A DNA stretch of 64,000 nucleotides, taken from an uncultured Bacteroides sp. (GTDB taxonomy: Bacteria; Bacteroidota; Bacteroidia; Bacteroidales; Bacteroidaceae). This document shows, one piece after another, positions 44,412-52,060 of this stretch (the first letter of the stretch is position 1; every line of letters starts with the position of its first letter). The stretch spans positions 1 to 64,000 of the forward strand of contig CASEKR010000011.1 in the NCBI GenBank assembly GCA_949288585.1, in the 5' to 3' direction. Position numbers and translations under genes: made by a program. The notes beneath the pieces are model-generated. The model ran no database searches and was not told the DNA's origin. It was given only the letters and a program-made list of their open reading frames with translations.

Positions 44412-45239
44412 TTAATTAAAAACAAGTATCGCAATCGAAGTCAGCAAGGAAGCCAACGAAATCCAGAAGGACGTGGAACGCACGTTGTTACCGTTCACGG
44501 TAGATTGGCGGGCCTTCACGCTGTTGGGCTCCACATACACCACATCGTTCTGTTGAAGGTAGTAGGCAGGCGAGGTATAAATGTGTTCGCCAGAAGTCAG
44601 GTCGATGCCATACACCCGTTGCACGTCGCCCTCCTGGCGCAATACCAGTACCTTATAACGGTTGCCATAGATGGTCAGGTCTCCAGCCATGCTTAAAGCA
44701 TCGAGGATGGTCAGGCGATCCCGGTCGATACTGAAACGCCCCGGGTTATTCACTTCGCCCAAGACGGATACGCAAAGATTGGCAAACTCCACCGTCACGA
44801 CCGGATCTTTGACTAAGTTCTCACGAATCAATGCTTCCTTGATATACTTCGCAATCTCTTCGCGCTTCATGCCGGCCACATAAATCTTCCCAAGCACCGG
44901 GAAATCTATCTCGCCGGAAGCATCCACCGTATAAGCCGAAACGCCTTGGCTGCTTCCCGTAGACGCAGCCCCGTTCCGCAAAGATTGTCCCAGTTGCCTC
45001 GACATGATGGGAAGGTTGAAAAGGTCGGTCAGTTGCGGGTCGCGGCTATTGACAAGAATGGAAATCTTGTCTTCCGGACGAATCGTGATGTTTTTTGCTT
45101 CCGACAAAACAATTTCACTCTCCCCGGGCTTCATGTCTTGGAAATAGATTACTTCCTTCGAGGTTCCGCAAGAGGCCAGTATGAACCAACAGGCTACCCA
45201 GAGAAACAAGGAACTGAAAAAAGCAGGTTTGGACTTCAT
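44412..45239 (-). CDS. Wza-type outer-membrane polysaccharide export lipoprotein
   Basis: A 275-aa lipoprotein. The signal peptide ends in the lipobox FILASC. A Poly_export domain follows (IRPEDKISILVNSRDPQLT), then an SLBB domain (VSVLGEVNNPGRFSIDRDRLTILDAL). A C-terminal hydrophobic helix is LASLLTSIAILVF. It forms the outer-membrane channel with Wzc. The ATG at 45239 is chosen over a TTG two codons upstream. Family B repeats flank it on both sides. Confidence 0.93.
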   Translation of the reverse strand: MKSKPAFFSSLFLWVACWFILASCGTSKEVIYFQDMKPGESEIVLSEAKNITIRPEDKISILVNSRDPQLTDLFNLPIMSRQLGQSLRNGAASTGSSQGVSAYTVDASGEIDFPVLGKIYVAGMKREEIAKYIKEALIRENLVKDPVVTVEFANLCVSVLGEVNNPGRFSIDRDRLTILDALSMAGDLTIYGNRYKVLVLRQEGDVQRVYGIDLTSGEHIYTSPAYYLQQNDVVYVEPNSVKARQSTVNGNNVRSTSFWISLASLLTSIAILVFN

Positions 45240-45265
45240 AAACAAATAAGTAAGTAAAATAAATG

Positions 45266-45429
45266 ATAATTTATATGCGCGCTTTGCGCGCAGTAGTTAA
45301 AGAAGTTAGAAGAAGTTATTGCCCGCCAAAGGCGGGCTAAGGAGTTAAAGCCAATAGTAACGGAGCGCAGCGAAGTGATAACTTCTCTAACTCCTTTAAC
45401 TTCTTCTGCGGCCTCCGGCCGCTAAATTC
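45266..45429. repeat. Dispersed hairpin repeat family B, copy 2 (wecA-like to wza gap)
   Basis: ATAATTTATATGCGCGC start, opposing TTAAAGAAGTTAGAAG and CTAACTCCTTTAAC arms. The right end AAATTCCTATTT overlaps the stop codon of the WecA-like gene, supplying its last Lys codon and TAG. Copy 3 shares the same junction sequence. Confidence 0.85.
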
Positions 45430-46521
45430 CTATTTAGCTTTCTTCCTCCAGATAGCCGCATTGATGCCCAGTTGCAAAGCTATCCACAGGGCAATATCAA
45501 CCAACAATATTAGGGTGATGGAACACTTTTCTGCCAAAGCCCAATTAATCCCAATGAAGAACAGAGAAACAAAAAGGATGAAGACCATCACCAGGCGGGG
45601 ACGCATCCCTGTACGCAACAGCTTATGGTGGAAGTGGTTCTTATCGGGCAGGAAAGGATTCTTCTTCTCGCGCAAACGGTGTATCACGACACGGACCACA
45701 TCGAACAGCGGCACTATCAACGTGGAGAAGGCCAACATCATATCGACCGTACCCTTTTCGCCTTTCTCCAAATCCACACGGCTCAGGTGAATGACCAACA
45801 AACTGATGATGTAGCCCAAAATCAAACTGCCGGTATCGCCCATGAACAACTTATGCCCACGCCGGGCATTGCCAAACACATTGTAGAACCAAAAGGGCAC
45901 GATGACGCCCAGAGTGGAAAAGGCCAACAGAGCATACATCTCTTCCCTCTGCGCCACACACATCAACCCCAACATGAAGAGGGCAATGCAACTCAGACCA
46001 GAGGCCAGACCGTCAATGCCATCTATCAAATTGATGGCATTGGTGATATACACAACGACAAAAAGGGTCAACAAAATGCCCAACGCTGCCGGCAACTCGT
46101 AAATTCCCAATAACCCGCCTAAAGAGTTGAACCACTCGCCCGGCCATATAATCAGGCAAGCGGCCACTATCTGTACAACAAATTTATAGCGATAGCCCAC
46201 GCCTATCAAATCGTCGGCCACACCTACCAGAAAAAGCATCATGCCGCCCACGGTGAAGAACAAAAATTCATTGGCCGACAAGTTCTCGACCGGAAGTGCA
46301 AAATAAATCCTGACTCCCGATACGAAGCACAGGGTGATCAGTATCACCGGGAAAAAAGAGATACCGCCTAACCTGGGAACAGGCACGGTATGCACCTTCC
46401 GTTGGTCGGGTTGGTCGAATAAACGTTTCTTGTAAGAAATCAACAGGATCTTGGGGATTATCAACATCCCCAGGAACAAAGCCAACAAACAACCAGCTCC
46501 CAAAAAGATGAAAGAATCCAT
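45430..46521 (-). CDS. Undecaprenyl-phosphate sugar-1-phosphate transferase (WecA/MraY family)
   Basis: A 363-aa multi-span membrane enzyme that starts the glycan by moving a sugar-1-phosphate to undecaprenyl phosphate. KRLFDQPDQRKVHTVPVPRLGG is followed by the Asp pair VGVADDLIGVG, YITNAINLIDGIDGLASG, FMGDTGSLILGY and the C-terminal KNHFHHKLL, all diagnostic. The ATG at 46521 (MDSFIFLGAG) is preferred to an upstream start. It is 47 bp downstream of upxY. Confidence 0.94.
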   Translation of the reverse strand: MDSFIFLGAGCLLALFLGMLIIPKILLISYKKRLFDQPDQRKVHTVPVPRLGGISFFPVILITLCFVSGVRIYFALPVENLSANEFLFFTVGGMMLFLVGVADDLIGVGYRYKFVVQIVAACLIIWPGEWFNSLGGLLGIYELPAALGILLTLFVVVYITNAINLIDGIDGLASGLSCIALFMLGLMCVAQREEMYALLAFSTLGVIVPFWFYNVFGNARRGHKLFMGDTGSLILGYIISLLVIHLSRVDLEKGEKGTVDMMLAFSTLIVPLFDVVRVVIHRLREKKNPFLPDKNHFHHKLLRTGMRPRLVMVFILFVSLFFIGINWALAEKCSITLILLVDIALWIALQLGINAAIWRKKAK

Positions 46522-46568
46522 GTTATAATAGGAGGTTTTAGCAACCAAGGGCCGCTTTAGCGGATGAA

Positions 46569-47117
46569 TTATCTTTTTCCCACCAACTGAATATACTCCG
46601 GCTGGATTTCTACTGACGCAGCCAACAACGAAGGCAACTGCACCAACAAGCGTTTCGTCTTGGAGCCGCGCACGGTGAGCAAAAAGCCTTCGTAACCATC
46701 AAGCTGTCCGCCAACAATGCGGATTCGCTGTCTGAGCATGTCGGGGGTAATTTCATCCAACCGATAGTAGCGGGGCGACTCCGAAGATTCCACGGCACGA
46801 ATAAAGCATTCCATTTCTTCGTCGCGCACAGTCATCGGCAATCGGTTCGTATGCCGCAAATACCGGTATTGGAAAGTCGGGATGCTTTCCACAAGCGGGT
46901 CGATAGCTTCGCGCGTGTCGTACACAAAAAGCAAATCGTGCATATACGGCACTTCCCGGCGTTCGCGTTTGCCTTGGCGAAGGAAGATTTTCGATACCAT
47001 CGGCGTGAAACAAGCAATATTCAAGCCCTGCAACATCCGGTAAGCAGGACACTTGGCATTGCTTCGTGTCAAGTCACGCATGACAAACCATTGCTTGATA
47101 GTAGAATTTAACGTCAT
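46569..47117 (-). CDS. UpxY-family capsule transcription antiterminator (NusG-like)
   Basis: A 182-aa NusG-N-type protein: WFVMRDLTRSNAK, then YRMLQGLNIACFTPMVSKIFLRQGKRERREVPYMHDLLFVY and a C-terminal KOW-like region (RIRIVGGQLDGYEGFLLTVRGSKTKRLLVQLP). In Bacteroides, UpxY proteins bind their own long 5' leader and prevent early termination of the capsule transcript. It is the first gene after the invertible promoter. No upxZ-like gene is seen next to it. Confidence 0.95.
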   Translation of the reverse strand: MTLNSTIKQWFVMRDLTRSNAKCPAYRMLQGLNIACFTPMVSKIFLRQGKRERREVPYMHDLLFVYDTREAIDPLVESIPTFQYRYLRHTNRLPMTVRDEEMECFIRAVESSESPRYYRLDEITPDMLRQRIRIVGGQLDGYEGFLLTVRGSKTKRLLVQLPSLLAASVEIQPEYIQLVGKR

Positions 47118-47360
47118 TTCAAACAAGGATTAATACTGCCTCATACAGAAAGGAAAGACGGGGGAATGATTTCAACGAAGGCCAATTCGCCCAATCCTGC
47201 AAGCCTCATTACAGCAATGAAAGACAAGCAGTTACACTAACTAATCCACCAAGTTCCGGGTCTTCACCGGCGTTTGTCTGTATGCGCATGAATGATTATC
47301 CAAAATCTTCCAACGCCCATGCCTTCATTTCCCCTTTGAGAGATTCTGGCATAAGCGCAT

Positions 47361-47598
47361 ATCTCTTCCTAAGAGATGCATATCCCCAAGGCTTATTTTG
47401 TAACAGATTGATATACAAAAGTGTAAAGGTTTAAACGCTATGGATTGACAAGATAGTTGTTTTCCAAATACTCAACCGAGAGGCCAAAGAGAGGCTCAAA
47501 AAAGATAATGCCAAATGAATATTTTAGCAGCATTTTACTATACCGTTCAAGATTTTGTTTACCTTTGCAACCAAATTGTGCATCTCTTAGGAAGAGAT
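47361..47598. promoter_or_regulatory. Invertible promoter segment bounded by perfect 20-bp inverted repeats
   Basis: ATCTCTTCCTAAGAGATGCA at 47361-47380 and its exact reverse complement at 47579-47598 flank 198 bp. Each arm is itself a dyad (ATCTCTT-CCT-AAGAGAT), the usual form of a tyrosine-recombinase crossover site. Inside, TACCTTTG at 47560-47567 faces right, away from upxY; no TAnnTTTG faces upxY. The locus is therefore OFF as drawn, and inversion would move the promoter to about 47392-47399 facing upxY. The flanking 47118-47360 is a long leader with no gene seen. Confidence 0.92.
47560..47567 (+). promoter_or_regulatory. -7 element of the invertible capsule promoter (OFF orientation)
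   Basis: TACCTTTG within the invertible segment, reading toward the recombinase 3' end, so it would give antisense RNA to that gene in this state. Confidence 0.75.
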
Positions 47599-47622
47599 AG
47601 AAATCTCCCTCCCTTTACTTCA

Positions 47623-48837
47623 TCAAAGAATAGAATTGATTACTTTGACATTGGCCTTGTCCACTGCTGACGAATCCAATGAAGCCAAATAGATACGGGT
47701 CGTGTTTTCCGAATCATGCCCCATAGCCTCGCTGATAACCGACAGAGGCACCTCCTGGCTCCATGCAATGCTGGCCCATCCATGGCGCGCCACGTAGGAG
47801 GTCAACGGCACAGGTGCCTGCACCCTCTCCCCTATCTCTTTCAGATGAAGATTCAACAACCGGATGGCACTCAGATATTGCCGACGTTCTCCTTGCCCGG
47901 GTCGAGTGATGATGGGCAACAGGTAAGGCGAAGCGGGATCCTGATACTTATCCACTATGTCCTGCATGGGTTTCTCCCATTTGATGAACAATTGCTGGTC
48001 TGTTTTCTGCCGACGGTAGGTCAGGATACCATTTTTCAGATCCTTTTTCCTCAATTTAGCCATGTCTATGAACGACATGCCCCGTGTGTAGAAACTGAAC
48101 ATGAATAAATCACGAGATTGCTCCAGCGAAGCATCTGCCGACAAATCCAACTTCTTGATCCGGCTGAACACCTTCGACGAGACGGCCCGTTTGACTGTCT
48201 TTCCTATTCCTGTATATACGTGCTTGAAAGGCATACGGTCTTCCACCAGTCCTTTTTCGACAGCGCGATTGTAAACAGCCCGTAGGTTACGCATATAAAA
48301 AGAGGTAGTGTTCGGCACCAGGCCACAAGCCTTCAGATAGGCCTCATAAGCCAACATCATGTCCGAATCCATCTCCTCCAGCTTCACATCGCCCAGGATG
48401 CCACGGAAACGCAAGAAACTATTAAGCGAAGTAAGATAAGTCTCCGACAAACGTTCCTTGCCAATGTTTTTCAAATCCTTGGCCACGGCACGGGTAAAAA
48501 TGCCCAACTGATTCCCGCCCGTACCGGAAGCCCTGAAAGCATCCACCACTTGCTCCGTGGTATAAGCCTCACCCGACTGTTCCAAGACCTTCACGATGGC
48601 GGCCAGACGAGCCATGTCTTGCTGCAAAAAAGAACGTAAAGCAGCCAGGTAACGCCCTCGCCCACTTGCTGTCCCTGCAAGCGGGGACTTCCACCCACCT
48701 TCGCCCCATTCGTCCGGAGCCAACCTGTATCCTGTACCGATTTTCCTAACCAACCGGTTGTGAATCACCTGATAATAGAGTGTACCCTCTTTGCCGTCCA
48801 CCGACGAAGGACGGAACTTTACTTTTATTGTTGCCAT
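47623..48837 (-). CDS. Tyrosine site-specific recombinase (capsule-promoter invertase candidate)
   Basis: A 404-aa phage-integrase-type protein. It has an N-terminal SAM-like and core-binding region (residues ~100-210), then the catalytic domain with the first Arg in SFYTRGMSFIDMAKLRKKDL. TSYVARHGWASIAW follows (Tyr where His is common, then the second Arg), and the C-terminal box is GHDSENTTRIYLASL with His and the nucleophile Tyr. The ATG at 48837 (MATIKVKFRPS) is chosen. It is encoded right beside the 20-bp inverted repeats and is the natural candidate to invert them. Confidence 0.9.
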   Translation of the reverse strand: MATIKVKFRPSSVDGKEGTLYYQVIHNRLVRKIGTGYRLAPDEWGEGGWKSPLAGTASGRGRYLAALRSFLQQDMARLAAIVKVLEQSGEAYTTEQVVDAFRASGTGGNQLGIFTRAVAKDLKNIGKERLSETYLTSLNSFLRFRGILGDVKLEEMDSDMMLAYEAYLKACGLVPNTTSFYMRNLRAVYNRAVEKGLVEDRMPFKHVYTGIGKTVKRAVSSKVFSRIKKLDLSADASLEQSRDLFMFSFYTRGMSFIDMAKLRKKDLKNGILTYRRQKTDQQLFIKWEKPMQDIVDKYQDPASPYLLPIITRPGQGERRQYLSAIRLLNLHLKEIGERVQAPVPLTSYVARHGWASIAWSQEVPLSVISEAMGHDSENTTRIYLASLDSSAVDKANVKVINSIL

Positions 48838-48940
48838 TGTCTTTTCGCTTAAGTTGGGATACAAATTTGATTCTTTTTAGATTGCCCGTGGCATATCTCA
48901 CGGTTTTTATCTATTTTTGCGCCAACTAAAACCGAGTTTT

Positions 48941-49666
48941 ATGAAGATATTCTACCGCATCTACCAACTTTGCATCGTCCTGCCCATCTTCTTGGTGCTG
49001 ACCCTGCTTACTGCCCTTACTACCATCATCGGCTCGCTGATAGGCGGCGCCCGCGTGTGGGGATATTACCCCGGCAAAATCTGGTCGCAACTGACCTGCT
49101 ACCTGTTGCTGCTTCCGGTACACGTGGAAGGACGGGAGAAATTGGACAAACACACGTCCTACGTCTTTGCCCCCAACCACCAGGGAGCGTTCGACATCTT
49201 TTTGATATACGGATTCTTAGGCCGCAACTTCAAATGGATGATGAAGAAGAGCCTGCGGAAAATCCCCTTCGTGGGAAAAGCCTGCGCCAGCGCCGGACAC
49301 ATCTTCGTGGACCGCTCCAACCCCAAAGGGATGTTGGCCACCATCCGGCAGGCCGAGCGTTCGCTGACAAACGGCGTGTCACTGGTGGTCTTCCCCGAAG
49401 GCTCGCGTACCCAGGACGGCAGCTTGGGCACCTTCAAGCGCGGCGCCTTCCAACTGGCCGACGACTTGCAACTGCCGGTAGTGCCGGTCACCATCAGCGG
49501 CTCGTTCGACGTGTTGCCCAAATCGGCCAAATGGGTACGCCGCCACCGCTTAGTATTGACCATACACCAACCCATCCCCCCCCACGGCAAAGGGCCTGAG
49601 AACGTCAAGGCACTGATGGAAGAGACGTATGAAGCCGTGGCAAAGGGACTAAACACAATATCATAA
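48941..49666 (+). CDS. plsC: 1-acyl-sn-glycerol-3-phosphate acyltransferase (PlsC type)
   Basis: A 241-aa membrane-associated enzyme making phosphatidic acid. It has an N-terminal hydrophobic helix (LCIVLPIFLVLTLLTALTTI), the catalytic NHQxxxD in FAPNHQGAFDIF, FVDRSNPKG, FPEGSRTQDG and FKRGAFQLA. The ATG at 48941 is chosen. A -7 element TATTTTTG lies at 48912-48919. Its stop overlaps the next start by one base (TAATG), so the pair is translationally coupled. Confidence 0.9.
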   Translation: MKIFYRIYQLCIVLPIFLVLTLLTALTTIIGSLIGGARVWGYYPGKIWSQLTCYLLLLPVHVEGREKLDKHTSYVFAPNHQGAFDIFLIYGFLGRNFKWMMKKSLRKIPFVGKACASAGHIFVDRSNPKGMLATIRQAERSLTNGVSLVVFPEGSRTQDGSLGTFKRGAFQLADDLQLPVVPVTISGSFDVLPKSAKWVRRHRLVLTIHQPIPPHGKGPENVKALMEETYEAVAKGLNTIS

Positions 49667-50835
49667 TGGAGAACGTAAAAGAAATCCCCGTGCTGCTCCT
49701 GACCGGTTATCTGGGCAGCGGGAAAACAACCTTGGTCAACCACATCTTAGCCAACGAGCGCGGCATCAAGTTTGCCGTCATTGTCAACGACATCGGCGAA
49801 GTGAACATAGATGCCCAGTTAATCCAGCAGGGCGGCGTCGTGGGCAAGAAAGACGACAGCCTGGTAGCCCTGCAAAACGGTTGCATCTGCTGCACGCTGA
49901 AAGCCGACCTGATAGAGCAGGTATTCGAACTGATGAAGATGCAACGCTTCGACTACATCGTCATCGAAGCCAGCGGCATCTGCGAGCCCGAACCCATCGC
50001 CCAGACGCTTTGCTCCATTCCCCGGCTGGGCGGAGCCTACACCAAATACGGCAAGTGCCGCTTGGACTGCATCGTCACCGTGGTGGACGCCCTGCGCCTG
50101 CAAGACGAGTTTGCCTGCGGCGACAGCCTTTCCCGCCCGCACATCGACGAGGAAGACATCGAAAACCTCATCATCCAACAGATAGAGTTCTGCAACATCG
50201 TCCTGCTGAACAAGATTTCGGAAGTGAAACCCGAAGAGCGGGAGCGCATCAAGCAAATCATACGCACTCTGCAGCCCGCCGCCGAAATCATCGAGTGCGA
50301 CTATGCCCAGGTGGACTTAGAGAAGCTCATCCACACGTCCCTCTTCGACTTCGAACGTGTGGCCACTTCCGCCGGATGGGTGCGCGAGATAGAACGTCCC
50401 GCCACCACCGAGGAAGAGGAGCACCACCACCATCATCATCACCACCATGCGGAAGGAGGGGAAGTGGAGGAATACGGCATCGAGACCTTCGTCTACTACC
50501 GCCGCCCGGCCTTCGACATCCACAAGTTCGACTACTTCGTGGCAAAGAAATGGCCGAAGAACGTCATCCGCACGAAAGGCGTATGCTACTTCAGCCACAA
50601 CCGCGACATGTCGTTCCTCTTCGAGCAGGCAGGCCGCCAGAAGCAAATCAAGGAAGCCGGCCTGTGGTATGCCACTGCCCCCGAGGAAGACCTCATCGAA
50701 CTGATGCGTCAGGAACCGGGCCTGCTGCGCGACTGGGACGAGAAATACGGCGACCGCATGATTAAATTGGTGTTCATCGGCCAGCACCTCGACAGGGCGG
50801 CCTTGATGAAGGCATTGGACGATTGTCTGGAATAA
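49666..50835 (+). CDS. COG0523 (CobW/YjiA/ZigA-like) GTPase with a polyhistidine run
   Basis: A 389-aa P-loop GTPase of the metallochaperone family. Walker A LTGYLGSGKTTL, the metal motif GCICCTL, IEASGICEPEPIAQTL and NKISE are present. An acidic linker with nine consecutive His (EEEEHHHH..., about residues 250-262) precedes the C-terminal CobW_C domain (YFSHNRDMSFLFEQAG). The His run could hold zinc or nickel. Which metalloprotein it serves is unknown. It overlaps plsC by one base. Confidence 0.9.
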   Translation: MENVKEIPVLLLTGYLGSGKTTLVNHILANERGIKFAVIVNDIGEVNIDAQLIQQGGVVGKKDDSLVALQNGCICCTLKADLIEQVFELMKMQRFDYIVIEASGICEPEPIAQTLCSIPRLGGAYTKYGKCRLDCIVTVVDALRLQDEFACGDSLSRPHIDEEDIENLIIQQIEFCNIVLLNKISEVKPEERERIKQIIRTLQPAAEIIECDYAQVDLEKLIHTSLFDFERVATSAGWVREIERPATTEEEEHHHHHHHHHAEGGEVEEYGIETFVYYRRPAFDIHKFDYFVAKKWPKNVIRTKGVCYFSHNRDMSFLFEQAGRQKQIKEAGLWYATAPEEDLIELMRQEPGLLRDWDEKYGDRMIKLVFIGQHLDRAALMKALDDCLE

Positions 50836-50860
50836 AGCCGCCTGCATACGGCATAGCGTA

Positions 50861-50905
50861 AAAGAGAGAGGCATCCGCCCGGGATGCCTCTCTCTTTGCT
50901 TTTTA
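50861..50905. terminator. Bidirectional rho-independent terminator
   Basis: A perfect 16-bp stem AAAGAGAGAGGCATCC / GGATGCCTCTCTCTTT with loop GCCCG, followed by GCTTTTT. It separates the converging COG0523 and lipoprotein genes. Confidence 0.9.
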
Positions 50906-50918
50906 CTCCTATCAGGTA

Positions 50919-51665
50919 TCAAGGATGAGTCTGCGCCATGTTTTCCTGAAGCCGCTTGTGCTCCTCCATCAGCTTCATGTTTTCCTTGGCCTTGGAGAGG
51001 AAGTCTTTCACCAGCGGATTGTCCTTGAACGACAAGGGAGCCGTGCGCATGATGTCTTCCACCTGCTCGGTCATCATGGGATAGGGCAACGTGCTGCACA
51101 TCATCATGAAGACGCTGGGACCGAGCACGTTCTCATAATTGTCCGTGATAAAGCGGCGGGTATAATCGTCCATCTCTTTCAGTTTCTGTTCCACCTGCTT
51201 CTCCAAGTCTTCGTGTATGTCGTCGATGTCCGCGCCTTCCAGCACCATGCGGGCCTCTTTGTGCTCCAGATCGTCGATGGCGCGCTCCAGGTTGTTGCGC
51301 TGTTCGATGAAAGCATAAAGCTGGTCGTTGAGCGGCGTGCCTTTCGCCGTCAGGCTGCCGGGCGTGATGGAAACGCGCACCTTGCCATTCTCCAGCACGA
51401 GGGGCATCAGCGCGTCGTTGTTCATATAGAGGGTGACCATGCGCACGGAGTCGGCCGGACCTTTCATCTTGAAACTGCCGTGGATGACTTCGGCCGAATC
51501 AATCGGCACCCAGACACCGTCTTGCAGCATCTTCAGGTAAAGGACTTTCCCGTCCAGGCTGATGATGGACGAACTGCCTTCCACGCGGTATTTGCGGCTA
51601 CACGAAGAAAATAACACTGCCAACAGCAGAAGGGGCAACAACGCATTCACACCTATTTTATTCAT
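50919..51665 (-). CDS. DUF4369-type lipoprotein
   Basis: A 248-aa lipoprotein. The signal peptide is MNKIGVNALLPLLLLAVLFSSC with the lipobox Cys. The N-terminal domain (SSSIISLDGKVLYLKMLQDGVWVPIDSAEVIHGSFKMKGPADSVRMVTLY) has the DUF4369 pattern of antiparallel strands, often found before TlpA-like thioredoxin domains. The C-terminal half is helical and charged (LEKQVEQKLKEMDDYTRR), with no thioredoxin CxxC. The ATG at 51665 is chosen; an earlier ATG four codons upstream gives a worse signal peptide. The role is unknown. Confidence 0.75.
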   Translation of the reverse strand: MNKIGVNALLPLLLLAVLFSSCSRKYRVEGSSSIISLDGKVLYLKMLQDGVWVPIDSAEVIHGSFKMKGPADSVRMVTLYMNNDALMPLVLENGKVRVSITPGSLTAKGTPLNDQLYAFIEQRNNLERAIDDLEHKEARMVLEGADIDDIHEDLEKQVEQKLKEMDDYTRRFITDNYENVLGPSVFMMMCSTLPYPMMTEQVEDIMRTAPLSFKDNPLVKDFLSKAKENMKLMEEHKRLQENMAQTHP

Positions 51666-51697
51666 ATTGCAGCACATGATTAATGGATTAGTCGCGG

Positions 51698-51705
51698 CAA
51701 AGGTA
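51698..51705 (-). promoter_or_regulatory. -7 promoter element for the DUF4369 lipoprotein
   Basis: The minus strand reads TACCTTTG, 33 bp from the ATG. The divergent gap 51666-52060 (395 bp) otherwise holds array 5; no clear TAnnTTTG was found facing the S46 peptidase. Confidence 0.6.
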
Positions 51706-51784
51706 TTAATATTCCTTATAAACAGGCCGGAAAGAAAGGTATTTTCAGGTGGTTTACGTATTTTTGCACAATCTTTTCCACAGC

Positions 51785-52000
51785 GGAATCCAAGAGTTTC
51801 CCGGCCAGGGAACTAAAAGATTCTGGCCAGAGAACTAAAGAACTCTGACCAGAGAACTAAAGAACTCTGACCAGGGAACTAAAAGATTCTGGCCAGGGAA
51901 TTAAAGGTTTCCGCCCGGGGAACTAAAGGTTTCCGGCCTGGAAACCAAGAGTGCCCGGCAGGGAAACAAAAGGTGCCACACCGGAAAACAGAGTGGCACT
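51785..52000. repeat. 22-bp-period tandem array 5 (about ten units)
   Basis: AACTAAA-like cores start at 51811, 51833, 51855, 51877, 51899, 51921, 51943, 51965 and 51987, exactly 22 bp apart, with a degenerate unit before 51811. The dyads TTCTggccAGAGAA and CTCTGacCAGAG are visible. It is the longest array of this kind in the window and lies between two diverging genes. Confidence 0.93.
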
Positions 52001-52060
52001 CCTAAGTAACAGAAAATGAAATACCTATTATAAACAAAGTTTTTTAAGACTAAGCCATTT

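Noticed and set aside
50420-50450. CAC/CAT run looking like a microsatellite
   Set aside because: It is the in-frame nine-His codon stretch of the COG0523 protein, a known trait of that family, not a separate repeat element.
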